DNA of 9,468 bases, from assembly GCA_029555885.1 (NCBI GenBank), contig JAKPQT010000345.1, positions 1 through 9,468 of the forward strand, read 5' to 3'. The notes under the pieces were generated by a model that was not told where the DNA came from, did no database searches, and worked only from the letters and a program-made list of their open reading frames with translations. The stretch comes from Chloroflexota bacterium. GTDB lineage: Bacteria > Chloroflexota > Anaerolineae > CG2-30-64-16. Below, piece after piece: positions 1 to 6,588 of this stretch (the stretch's first letter is position 1; the number at the start of each line of letters is the position of its first letter). The translations under genes were made by a program, and so were the position numbers.

Positions 1-56
1 CGGCCAGGATGACCAGGCCCGTGAACACGTGTTCACGGGCCTGGTCATCCTGGCCG
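1..56. repeat. Perfect 56-bp palindrome at the window edge
   Basis: Bases 1-28 are the exact reverse complement of bases 29-56, with no spacer; the centre is GAACACGTGTTC. It starts at the first base of the window, so it may extend further left. A perfect 28-bp inverted repeat with no loop inside a coding frame is typical of a fold-back chimera at the end of an assembled contig. A natural palindrome cannot be excluded, because the frame stays open through both halves. Confidence 0.85.
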
Positions 57-121
57 TCACCGCGGTCGTGTTCAGCTGGCCCGCGGTGCGCCACCTGGAG
101 CAGAACCTGCCGGACTATTAA
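2..121 (+). CDS. C-terminal end of a membrane protein (partial)
   Basis: An open frame enters from the left edge and ends with TAA at 119-121. The reliable part, from base 29, encodes 30 residues: a hydrophobic stretch (VFTGLVILAVTAVVF) that looks like a final transmembrane helix, then a short polar tail ending HLEQNLPDY. The part before base 29 is one half of the palindrome and may not be genuine. It would read as a hydrophilic stretch, but that is expected whenever hydrophobic codons are read in antisense. The family cannot be identified from so little sequence. Confidence 0.5.
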   Translation, partial: GQDDQAREHVFTGLVILAVTAVVFSWPAVRHLEQNLPDY

Positions 122-123
122 AC

Positions 124-150
124 GTAGGACGGGTTGTCAACCCGTCCTAC
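124..150. repeat. Short palindromic element, TAGGAC...GTCCTA ends
   Basis: Two 13-base arms (124-136 and 138-150) are perfect inverted repeats around a single central T; as RNA this gives a 12-bp stem with a three-base loop (GTC). It begins two bases after the TAA of the upstream gene and ends 21 bases before the flavodoxin ATG. It can act as a hairpin terminator, though no T-tract follows. Its ends, TAGGAC and GTCCTA, are shared with the palindromes at 727-818 (right end) and 4067-4121, which suggests one family of dispersed intergenic elements. Confidence 0.75.
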
Positions 151-171
151 TGAATCTTCGAAGGAGGAAGC

Positions 172-729
172 ATGAAAGTTCTGGTGATCAGCGCCAGCCC
201 GAACGACGATGGGCTGACCGCCGCCTGCGCCGCGGCGGCCGTGACCGGCGCGACCGAGGCCGGCGCCGAAGCGGAAGAGGTGCGGCTGAACGACCTGCAC
301 ATCGAGGCGTGCCACGCGTGCGCGAACGGCTGGGGCACCTGCCGGAGCGAGCACCACTGCCAGACGCCGGACGACTTCGAGCCGCTGCACGAGCGGGTCA
401 TCGCGGCGGATGCGTACGTGCTCGTGACGCCGGTCTACTGGGGCGAGATGAGCGAGGTAGCGAAGTCGTTCACCGACCGGCTGCGCCGTTGCGAGGCCAC
501 GCTGGGCGCGGAGAGCCGGCTGGCCGATCACCCGGTCATCGCGGTGGCCGCGGCCGGCGGCAGCGGCGGGGGGATGATTACCTGCCTGGGCAGCATGGAG
601 CGCTGGATCCAGCACACCCGGGCGCGCACGTTCGACCTGATCGGCGTCAACCGCTGGAGCCGCGAGTATAAGCTCGTCGCGATCCGGGAAGCCGCCCGCG
701 CGATGGTGCAGACACCCCACCCGCAGTAG
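172..729 (+). CDS. Flavodoxin-like NAD(P)H-dependent FMN oxidoreductase
   Basis: This 185-residue protein belongs to the flavodoxin-fold family of multimeric flavodoxins and FMN reductases. The N-terminal strand and phosphate-binding loop (VLVISASPNDDGLT, residues 4-17) and the flavin-contacting PVYWGEMS (87-94) followed by FTDRL are typical. Cysteines 47, 50, 57 and 63, followed by DDF (67-69), occupy the place where iron-sulfur flavoproteins carry a compact cysteine cluster. The spacing here (x2, x6, x5) is not the classical C-x2-C-x2-C-x(4-7)-C, so an Fe-S cluster is possible but unproven. Family members move electrons between NAD(P)H or ferredoxin and quinones, metals or other acceptors in the cytoplasm; the substrate here is unknown. 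A strong ribosome site, GGAGGAAG, lies just before ATG 172. The gene converges on the PhyH gene, and its TAG stop is at the left edge of a palindromic element. Confidence 0.88.
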   Translation: MKVLVISASPNDDGLTAACAAAAVTGATEAGAEAEEVRLNDLHIEACHACANGWGTCRSEHHCQTPDDFEPLHERVIAADAYVLVTPVYWGEMSEVAKSFTDRLRRCEATLGAESRLADHPVIAVAAAGGSGGGMITCLGSMERWIQHTRARTFDLIGVNRWSREYKLVAIREAARAMVQTPHPQ

Positions 730-818
730 GAAGGGAACCGCAAAGACGCGAAGAACGCCAAGCTCAACAAAGAGAAAACTTCGCGTACTTTGCGTCTTCG
801 CGGTGAAAATCCGTCCTA
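727..818. repeat. Palindromic element between convergent genes
   Basis: Arms at 737-762 and 779-804 pair in 22 of 26 positions (ACCGCAAAGACGCGAAG... against its partner) around a 16-base A-rich loop. Beyond the arms the outer ends read TAGGAAGGG on the left and ATCCGTCCTA on the right, again loosely inverted. The stop codons of both flanking genes (TAG 727-729 on plus, TAG on minus at 816-818) are the outermost bases. It most likely works as a two-way terminator, but there is no T-tract. The ACCGC...GCGNAG arm resembles the hairpin arm at 7066-7087, so both may belong to one repeat family. Confidence 0.75.
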
Positions 819-1790
819 TGCGCAGACCGGCGCGGCGGCTGACCACCGGTTGAACACCGGCTCGCGGTCCTCGCTGAGCGCGGCGCGCGTCTCGTACCAC
901 GCGGCCGCCCAATCGCGCCAGTCGCGCACGACGCGCTCCGGCTGCGACCGGCTGCGGACGACGAAGCTGGGGAACACCGGACGGCCCGTCGGCTGGCCGA
1001 CCGGCTGGTAGCGCAGATCGAAGCTCCAGCGGATGCCGTCCGACTGGTTCGAGAGCGACGAATGCTCGGTCAGCCGGTGCAGCAGCAGCACGCTGCCCGG
1101 CCGCATCGGCAGCGGGACCGGCGTGCCGGCCAGCAGCGGCTCGGGGATGCGCAGCTGGCGGTCGGTGCTCGTGCCGGGGCAGTGGGTCGCCAGCCCCACG
1201 CGATGGCTGCCGGGAATCACGCATAAGCAGCCATTCTCGACCGTGGCCTCCGTCACCGGCAGCCAGACCGTGAGCAGGTTCGTGGCGTCCGCCTCGGGCA
1301 GCGTCACCCCCTGGTCCTGGTGCCAGGCGGTGCGCGAGGTGAGTCCACCGCGCAGCTTCTCCGGCACGAGCGCCTCGCGCGGCTTGAGCCGGACGTGATG
1401 GATCGGGTTGAGCAGGATTTCCGGGCCGACGATGGCCTCGACTGCATCAAGCAGCTTCGGGTTGCTGAGCAGGTTGAACACGGCCTCGCTCAGGTGGATG
1501 GGCGAGTCGGGCTTGGCGTTGCCCAGCGGCAGCGAGAAATCGAAATACTGCATCCAGTCCACGCCCGCCGCGCCGGCTTCCGCCGCAACCCGCTCGAACC
1601 GCTGCGGGAACGGCAGGCCGCTGTAGGTGGATGTGAGCGCACCCTGGGCATACCACGTTCGCGTCAACTCATCGAGCCGCGCGGCATAATCGTCGACCAG
1701 CGGTTGGAGGTCCGTGGCCGGGTCCAGCACATCCTCCAACAACACATAGCCGTCCTGTTCGAACCGTTCGAGAAGCGCCTGGCGATCCAT
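816..1790 (-). CDS. Phytanoyl-CoA dioxygenase (PhyH) family protein
   Basis: This 324-residue protein is a non-haem Fe(II)/2-oxoglutarate oxygenase of the PhyH superfamily. The facial triad is visible: H157-x-D159 in AWHQDQG, and H243 in TEHSSLSN. R254 (GIRWSFDLRY) lies 11 residues after the distal histidine, where the family binds the 2-oxoglutarate carboxylate. The middle (NLLTVWLPVTEATVENGCLCVIPGSH, split here as LLTVWLPVTEA and GCLCVIPGSHR) is the usual core strand set, with the PGSH turn. The substrate is unknown; bacterial members hydroxylate or halogenate many small molecules and need not act on phytanoyl-CoA. The start chosen is ATG 1788-1790, five bases after AAGGAG; a GTG seven codons upstream opens the frame but has no ribosome site and lies over it. 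The gene is divergent from the glycoside-hydrolase-like gene, with 77 bases between them, so shared control is plausible. Confidence 0.9.
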   Translation of the reverse strand: MDRQALLERFEQDGYVLLEDVLDPATDLQPLVDDYAARLDELTRTWYAQGALTSTYSGLPFPQRFERVAAEAGAAGVDWMQYFDFSLPLGNAKPDSPIHLSEAVFNLLSNPKLLDAVEAIVGPEILLNPIHHVRLKPREALVPEKLRGGLTSRTAWHQDQGVTLPEADATNLLTVWLPVTEATVENGCLCVIPGSHRVGLATHCPGTSTDRQLRIPEPLLAGTPVPLPMRPGSVLLLHRLTEHSSLSNQSDGIRWSFDLRYQPVGQPTGRPVFPSFVVRSRSQPERVVRDWRDWAAAWYETRAALSEDREPVFNRWSAAAPVCA

Positions 1791-1867
1791 GTCCACTCCT
1801 TGTCTTAGCACAATATCAGTGCAAGTTATTTACAACGAATCTACCAGCCTGTCAAGGGAGAGAGGAT
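1791..1867. promoter_or_regulatory. Divergent intergenic control region
   Basis: These 77 bases separate two divergent starts and are much more A+T-rich than the surrounding genes, so promoters for both genes should lie here. No convincing -35/-10 pair is visible. Two weak symmetric sequences could be operators: GCAC-N7-GTGC at 1808-1822, and the imperfect palindrome GTTATTTACAAC at 1825-1836. Ribosome sites are clear on both sides: AAGGAG for the minus gene (complement of 1796-1801) and AGGGAG (1855-1860) for the plus gene. Confidence 0.45.
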
Positions 1868-4069
1868 ATGCCTCACTCGACTGCCTTCGCGCCTGATCTT
1901 TCAGTCCTGCCGGTCGGGGAGCCGAGGCCCCCGGTCCCGCTGCCCCACTTCCCCGATGCGCTTCATGCCATCGTCTGGCGCAACTGGGGTTTGGTGAGCG
2001 TCGAGCGGCTGGCCCGCGTGCTGGCCGCCATGCCGGAGCAGATTGCCGGGCTCGCCGCCTCGATGGGCCTGCCGCTGCCTGCGCCCATCCCGGCTGAGCA
2101 GGAGAAGCGCTCCTACATCACGCTGATCCGGCGCAACTGGCATTTGTTGCCCTACGCGCAACTGCTCGACCTGCTTGGCTGGGACGCCGCGCGCCTCGCC
2201 TATATCCTCAAGGAAGATGACTTCCTCTGGCACAAGCTCGGCGGGTTCAAGCCGGAGTGTCCTCCGGTGCGCTATGCGCCGCCCTCCCCGAACGCGCAGG
2301 CCAGGGCCGCGCAGATCCGGCAGGTCGTGGCCGATGCGTTTGGCGACCGGCTGGCGCAGCCGCGCGAAGCGCCGTTCGCCTTCCTGAAGGACCTGGCCGC
2401 GCTCCCCGCCGGCGCTGCTGAGTTGAGGGGCGTCCCTGCGCCCGAGACCGTGCCCCCGCGCTATCTGTATTCGTACTTCGCGCTCTACGGCGATCCGTTG
2501 GCCGATCCGGACCTCGATCCCTTCCCGGATGGCTACCTCGCGCGACTGATGGAGCTGGGCGTCAACGGCGTCTGGCTGCAGGCCGTCCTCCACAAGCTCG
2601 TGCCGTGGTCGCTCGCGACACACCTGGCACGGGGCCATGAGGCGCGGCTGGAGAATCTGCGCCGCCTGACTGAGCGCGCCCGGCGCTTCGGCATCGGCAT
2701 CTACCTCTACCTGAACGAGCCGCGCGCCATGCCTGCGTCGTTCTTCGAGCGGTATCCCCACCTGCGCGGTGCGTTCGAGGACCCGTTCTACGCACTCTGC
2801 ACGAGCACCCCGGAGGTGCAGGCGTTCCTGCGCGACGCGGCCGCCTCGGTGTTCGCGGCAGTGCCGGGCCTCGCTGGTGCGTTCACCATCACGATGACCG
2901 AGAACCTGACGAATTGCTTCTCGCGCGGAGGCGGCGACCAGTGCCCGCGCTGCCGCGAGAGAGGGCCGGCCGCGGTGGTGTCCGAGGTCAACCGGCTGCT
3001 CGCTGAAGGCATCTGGCAGAGCAAGCCAGATGCCCGGGTGATCGTCTGGGACTGGGCCTGGGGCAACGATTGGGCGCCGGACGCGATTGCGCAGTTGCCC
3101 CAGGCCGTCTGGCTGATGAGCATCAGCGAGCTGGACCTGCCCATCGCACGCGGCGGCATCCCGGCCAGGGTCAACGAGTACTGCCTGTCTGCGGTGGGGC
3201 CTGGTCCCCGCGCGCGGCGTCATTGGGCCGCGGCCCGTCAACGCGGGATGAAGGTGGCCGCGAAGCTCCAGCTCGGCAACACCTGGGAGCTCGCGGCCGT
3301 GCCATATGTGCCGGTCGAGAAGCTCGTGGCGCAGCACATGGTGAACCTGCGAGAGGAGGGGGTGGATGGGCTGATGCTCGGCTGGACGCTGGGCGGCTAT
3401 CCCTCGCCCAACCTGGAGATTGCCGCGACCATCCACAGCGCGGCCGGGGAGGGGCTGCCGGCGGACGAGGTGCTGCTGCGCGTGGCTGCCCGGCGCTTCG
3501 GGCCGCAAGCTGCGCCCGAGGTCGTGCGCGCCTGGCAGCAGTTCAGCGCCGCGTTCGGCGAGTTCCCGTTCGACATCGGGGTGGTCTACACCGCGCCCCA
3601 GCAGTATGGTCCCGCCAACCTGCTCTACCGCGAGCCGACCGGCTACCGGGCGACGATGGTGGGCTTCCCGTACGATGACCTCGAGCGCTGGGCATCGTTC
3701 TACCCGCCCGATGTGTTCCTGCGCCAGTGGCGGAAGGTAGCGGACGGCTGGGCCGGCGGCCTGGCGGCGCTCGACCACGCCCGGACCGTCGCGCCGGCCC
3801 CCGCGCTCGAAGCCGAATGGCGTGTCGCTGAGGCAGCCGGCCTGCACTTCCGCAGCGTCGCCAACCAGGTGGAGTTCGTGCTGGTGCGGGGGCATGACGC
3901 AGCCCGCACGCGGGAACTGCTGGCGGACGAAGAGGCGCTGGCCCGCCGGCTGTTCGACCTCGCGGACGCCGACTCGCGCATCGGCTTCGAGGCGACCAAC
4001 CACTACTTCTACCGGCCGCTGGACCTGGTGGAGAAGGTGGTTAACTGCCGCCACCTGGAGGCTCAATAG
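1868..4069 (+). CDS. Putative TIM-barrel glycoside hydrolase-like protein
   Basis: This 733-residue cytoplasmic-looking protein has no signal peptide. An N-terminal helical region (about 1-130) contains two similar units, WRNWGLVSVERLARVLA (37-53) and RRNWHLLPYAQLLDLLG (88-104). From about 195 the sequence reads like a (beta/alpha)8 barrel: YLYSYFALYGDP (199-210), GVNGVWLQAV (231-240), RFGIGIYLYLNEPRAMP (273-289), GAFTITMTENLTNC (337-350), ARVIVWDWAWGN (389-400), MKVAAKLQLGNTWE (461-474) and GLMLGWTLGGYPSPN (501-515). Strand-end acids E284 and E345 are the best catalytic candidates. A CPRC knuckle (359-362), together with C350, may bind a metal. The layout recalls GH20-like and other retaining-barrel families, but no family can be assigned by eye, so substrate and even catalysis are inference. 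The ATG has AGGGAG seven bases upstream. Its TAG stop is the left end of a palindrome. Confidence 0.6.
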   Translation: MPHSTAFAPDLSVLPVGEPRPPVPLPHFPDALHAIVWRNWGLVSVERLARVLAAMPEQIAGLAASMGLPLPAPIPAEQEKRSYITLIRRNWHLLPYAQLLDLLGWDAARLAYILKEDDFLWHKLGGFKPECPPVRYAPPSPNAQARAAQIRQVVADAFGDRLAQPREAPFAFLKDLAALPAGAAELRGVPAPETVPPRYLYSYFALYGDPLADPDLDPFPDGYLARLMELGVNGVWLQAVLHKLVPWSLATHLARGHEARLENLRRLTERARRFGIGIYLYLNEPRAMPASFFERYPHLRGAFEDPFYALCTSTPEVQAFLRDAAASVFAAVPGLAGAFTITMTENLTNCFSRGGGDQCPRCRERGPAAVVSEVNRLLAEGIWQSKPDARVIVWDWAWGNDWAPDAIAQLPQAVWLMSISELDLPIARGGIPARVNEYCLSAVGPGPRARRHWAAARQRGMKVAAKLQLGNTWELAAVPYVPVEKLVAQHMVNLREEGVDGLMLGWTLGGYPSPNLEIAATIHSAAGEGLPADEVLLRVAARRFGPQAAPEVVRAWQQFSAAFGEFPFDIGVVYTAPQQYGPANLLYREPTGYRATMVGFPYDDLERWASFYPPDVFLRQWRKVADGWAGGLAALDHARTVAPAPALEAEWRVAEAAGLHFRSVANQVEFVLVRGHDAARTRELLADEEALARRLFDLADADSRIGFEATNHYFYRPLDLVEKVVNCRHLEAQ

Positions 4070-4121
4070 GACGCAGATCGGACTGAGGTGAATCAGTCAG
4101 ATCAGTTCAATCTGTGTCCTA
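4067..4121. repeat. Palindromic element bounded by two stop codons
   Basis: TAGGACGCAGAT (4067-4078) pairs with ATCTGTGTCCTA (4110-4121) over 12 positions with one G-U wobble. Inside it is a second hairpin, GACTGA (4081-4086) with TCAGTC (4093-4098). The first three bases are the TAG stop of the glycoside-hydrolase-like gene and the last three are the TAG stop, on minus, of the YcaQ gene. The element is therefore the whole intergenic space and supplies both stops. It probably serves as a two-way terminator. Confidence 0.8.
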
Positions 4122-5354
4122 CAGGTCCTTGAAGCCGGGCGCATCGATGGCATCCGCGCTCACGTCGTGTGCGCCCGCGAACGCAGCAAAGCGGGCCAGC
4201 GCGCGGCCCAGCGCGCGCCACCAGACCCCATCCCGCCGCAGCTTGTCATCCTCAAGCCAGAACCCGTTGATGTGCAGCGTCTGAGTCTTGCGGTCGAGCC
4301 GGGGGTCCAGCCGTGCCACGAGACGGTCGCCGTAGAGGACGGGCACGGTGTAGTAGCCCCAGCGCCGCCGCTCGACCGGCTTATAGACCTCCCAGAGGTA
4401 TTCGAAGTCGAACAGCCGGGCCGCGCGGCCCCGCGCGCTGACGATCTCGAGCGGAGCCAGGATGACGGCCTCATCCTCGGTCGTAGTCGCCAGCGGCTGC
4501 CACTCCGGCGGTGTGTCGCCGGCTGCCAGCGTGGCGAGGAGCGGCACGTCCGCAGCCAGGGCATGATAGAGTTCCTTGCTCCCCTCGATCTGCACTTGCA
4601 CGAGCGTCCCCTCGTCCACCATCAGTGCAAGCCGGCGGCGCCCCTCGTCTCGATCCACGGGCCGGTGCAGGTAGTAGGCCAGGGCGTTGCGCCAGCCCGT
4701 CTCGCGGCTCAGCCCGGCGAAGTTGACCGCTTTGATAGAGAAGTAGGCCTCCGCCTCTGCCTCGGTCGCCGCATGGTCCCACTCGGGCGGGACGATGCGC
4801 TCCCGCAGGTCATAGACGCGCTGAAAGTTGTCGCGGTGGTGAACCATCACTTCGCCGGTCAGCCAGAGATAGTATAGCCCCAGCGCCGAGTCCTTGCGCC
4901 CGCGATAGCTGTTGACGCGCGTCCGGCCGGTGAAGTCACGGTTGCCCAGCGGCCCGCGCTCGGCCAGCGCCGCGCGTACCTCGGCCAGGATGCCGGGGTG
5001 GGCCTCTTCGAAGGCCTTGTAGCGCGGCTCGTCGCGCCAGCGCGCCATGTGCGTCGCCCAATACGGCAGCTCTGCCATGGGATACACGTGGAGCGCCCCG
5101 CCGTAGTCGAAGGCTGCACGCTCGCCGTAGACCAGATGGTCAAGCTGCTCAGGGCGATAGTCCAGCACCCGGCCGTACAGCGCAATGTCGTGGCTGCGCG
5201 CGACGACGTTGAGCGGATCGAGCTGCAGCGCCTCGATGGTGTGCAGCGCATCCGCCACGCCCTGCTCCCCCGTCCAGCGGCGGCCCGGCCACAGCCCCTG
5301 CTTGCCCATGACGAAACGGCGCGCGGTTTGCTTGCTGATGGTTATGGGTTGCAT
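4119..5354 (-). CDS. ycaQ: YcaQ/AlkX-family winged-helix DNA glycosylase
   Basis: This 411-residue protein matches the HTH_42/YcaQ family, whose members excise alkylated bases and unhook DNA interstrand crosslinks. It opens with the family start ISKQTARRFVMGKQGL (6-21) and carries ALQLDPLNVVARSHD (42-56). Within it Q44-x-D46 is the QxD catalytic motif of the YcaQ/AlkX group, as opposed to the QxQ of antibiotic-cluster AlkZ. Later conserved blocks include YWATHMARW, RGRKDSALGLYYLW and the C-terminal WGYYTVPVLYGDRLVARLDPR. The start ATG 5352-5354 lies inside the end of the WYL gene (13-base overlap, ATGCAACCCATAA), so translation is probably coupled; there is no good ribosome site of its own. 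Longer upstream starts run deep into the WYL gene and lose family similarity. It shares a transcript with the WYL regulator and faces the GyrI-like gene across their common control region. Confidence 0.9.
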   Translation of the reverse strand: MQPITISKQTARRFVMGKQGLWPGRRWTGEQGVADALHTIEALQLDPLNVVARSHDIALYGRVLDYRPEQLDHLVYGERAAFDYGGALHVYPMAELPYWATHMARWRDEPRYKAFEEAHPGILAEVRAALAERGPLGNRDFTGRTRVNSYRGRKDSALGLYYLWLTGEVMVHHRDNFQRVYDLRERIVPPEWDHAATEAEAEAYFSIKAVNFAGLSRETGWRNALAYYLHRPVDRDEGRRRLALMVDEGTLVQVQIEGSKELYHALAADVPLLATLAAGDTPPEWQPLATTTEDEAVILAPLEIVSARGRAARLFDFEYLWEVYKPVERRRWGYYTVPVLYGDRLVARLDPRLDRKTQTLHINGFWLEDDKLRRDGVWWRALGRALARFAAFAGAHDVSADAIDAPGFKDL

Positions 5355-6325
5355 CCCGAATAGAACCTCACGATCTGCCTTGCATAGTCTATCACGCTGA
5401 GCCGCAGCGCGAGCGGGTCCAGCACTTCGACCGCACCGCCGAACCCTAACAGCCGGTCGCGCGCGTCCTCGAACCGTTCGAACGGCAGCGTGACCTCCGC
5501 CCACCCGTCCGCGTCCGGCGCGGCCTGTGCGAGGGCGACGCGCAGCGGCTCGCCGAAGTACAGCGGCAGCAGGGCGACCAATGCCGGCGCAACGCGCACC
5601 GTGGCATGGAACGCCGGACGGTTTTCCGCCTCCCGGGTGCGCCAGCCCTCCCAGAACGCGGCCAGGTCAAAATTCGGCGGCCGCGTGAAATGCTCGCCGG
5701 TCAGCGTGGCCGCCAGCACCTGCCCGGCCCGGAGGACGCGCAGCGTGCCTTCGAAGCCATAGACCAGGTGCCATGCGCCCCCGCGCGCGACCAGCCCGTA
5801 GGGCTCGACGGTGCGTTCGAGGGTGAGCGCGTGCGGCCAGACCTGGCTGCGGAAGGAGATGTGCACGCACGTATCCTCCCAGACGGCCTGCTGGAGCGTG
5901 GACAAGTGCGGCACGGGCCCGGCTGCCGGCTCGCGGCCGGTCCAGTCCAGGTGAATCCGTGCCCGCACCCGCTCTTCGTCGCCCTGCCGCGCGGCGGGCA
6001 GCGCAGCCATCAACTTGCGCAGCGCGGCGCGCAGCTCGCCGCTCATGCCCACCTCGTCCAGTACATCCGGCACGCTGAGCACGAATAACGCGCGCACCTC
6101 GTCCTGCGTCAATCCGGTCAGGCTCGTGCGGTAGCCGTCGAGCAGCGCGCAGCCGCCGCCGGGTCCGCGCGTCGCATAGACGGGCACGCCCGCCGCGCTC
6201 AGTGCGTCCATGTCGCGATAGACCGTGCGCACGGAGACCTCCAGCTCGGCGGCGAGTTGCGCTGCGGGCATCTGCCCGCGGGCCTGGAGCAGCATTAACA
6301 AGGAGAGCAGCCGGTCGGCGCGCAT
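5342..6325 (-). CDS. WYL-domain HTH transcriptional regulator (YafY type)
   Basis: This 327-residue protein has an N-terminal winged helix-turn-helix (1-60; LAAELEVSVRTVYRDMDAL is the recognition region). A WYL domain follows in the middle (about 140-215; the signature triad is W185-H186-L187 in GGAWHLVYGFEG), then a C-terminal WCX-type extension (about 235-325). WYL domains sense small ligands or nucleic acid, and several characterised members respond to DNA damage. The start is ATG 6323-6325 with GAGG upstream; an ORF open 19 codons further lacks a ribosome site and would run through the likely operator. The gene begins the transcript that also carries ycaQ. Two TGTCA/TGACA inverted repeats lie 33 to 84 bases upstream, and one overlaps the likely promoter, so autorepression is expected. 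Confidence 0.9.
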   Translation of the reverse strand: MRADRLLSLLMLLQARGQMPAAQLAAELEVSVRTVYRDMDALSAAGVPVYATRGPGGGCALLDGYRTSLTGLTQDEVRALFVLSVPDVLDEVGMSGELRAALRKLMAALPAARQGDEERVRARIHLDWTGREPAAGPVPHLSTLQQAVWEDTCVHISFRSQVWPHALTLERTVEPYGLVARGGAWHLVYGFEGTLRVLRAGQVLAATLTGEHFTRPPNFDLAAFWEGWRTREAENRPAFHATVRVAPALVALLPLYFGEPLRVALAQAAPDADGWAEVTLPFERFEDARDRLLGFGGAVEVLDPLALRLSVIDYARQIVRFYSGCNP

Positions 6326-6357
6326 CGCAGTCCTCAGGAAATCCGTACGTGCTATGC

Positions 6358-6372
6358 TGACACGAGATGTCA
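6358..6372. promoter_or_regulatory. Inverted repeat operator, TGACA-N5-TGTCA
   Basis: TGACACGAGATGTCA is a 5-base inverted repeat with a five-base spacer, 33 bases upstream of the WYL start codon and downstream of its predicted -10 box. Half-sites match those of the second palindrome at 6396-6409. It is probably a binding site of the WYL regulator; that assignment rests on position and repetition only. Confidence 0.55.
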
Positions 6373-6382
6373 GGTATCCCAT

Positions 6383-6410
6383 GTTATAACAAAGGTGTCA
6401 TGCATGACAA
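6383..6410 (-). promoter_or_regulatory. Predicted promoter of the WYL-ycaQ transcript
   Basis: On the minus strand a -35-like TTGTCA (complement of 6405-6410) is followed, after 16 bases, by a -10-like TATAAC (complement of 6383-6388). The -35 box lies within the palindrome TGTCATGCATGACA. The -10 core is itself symmetric (GTTATAAC), so a plus-strand promoter for the GyrI-like gene could share it, but no fitting plus-strand -35 is visible. Confidence 0.45.
6396..6409. promoter_or_regulatory. Perfect 14-bp palindrome operator
   Basis: TGTCATGCATGACA is a perfect palindrome with the same TGTCA/TGACA half-sites as the 6358-6372 repeat but no long spacer. It overlaps the predicted -35 box of the WYL promoter. 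A dimeric regulator bound here would block that promoter. From this position it could also act on the divergent GyrI-like gene. Confidence 0.6.
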
Positions 6411-6437
6411 GAGTAAGGATAGGGTCATTCAGTTCTC

Positions 6438-6543
6438 GTCGCCCGGCGACTGTAAGTCGCGGCCACCGTTGCAAAGCCTGCCTTCGCAGGCTATTTCAGT
6501 CGCCGGAGGGCGACTTTGCAGTGGTAGCAGCGGTTTCAACCGC
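6438..6543. repeat. Multi-hairpin dispersed intergenic element
   Basis: These about 106 bases hold a chain of tight hairpins. GCGACT (6446-6451) pairs with AGTCGC (6455-6460), in competition with GTCGCC/GGCGAC at 6438-6450. AGCCTGC/GCAGGCT (6475-6481 with 6486-6492) and AGTCGCC/GGCGACT (6498-6504 with 6509-6515) each have a four-base loop. GCGGTT/AACCGC lies at 6530-6543. GCAAA (6471-6475) can pair with TTTGC (6515-6519) to close the middle two into a three-way junction, in competition with their outer base pairs. No reading frame or known RNA family explains it. It looks like a REP/MITE-type repeat placed between the control region and the GyrI-like gene. Confidence 0.65.
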
Positions 6544-6588
6544 CCGAAGTCCGAAAACCGAATGCCCTTGGAGCAAGGAGGACACACG

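Noticed and set aside
1901..4066. 721-codon open frame antisense to the GH-like gene
   Set aside because: High-GC shadow frame: Arg/Pro/Gln/His-rich, no family features, no ribosome site; the plus-strand frame has clear folds and a good start.
4119..5504. 50-codon upstream extension of the YcaQ frame
   Set aside because: It would overlap the conserved C-terminus of the WYL gene in another frame and is Arg/Ala-rich; the family start motif begins just after ATG 5354.
6367..6588. 74-codon upstream extension of the GyrI-like frame
   Set aside because: It crosses the WYL operators and the hairpin repeat, is not protein-like, and ATG 6589 has AAGGAGG at good distance and fits the family start.
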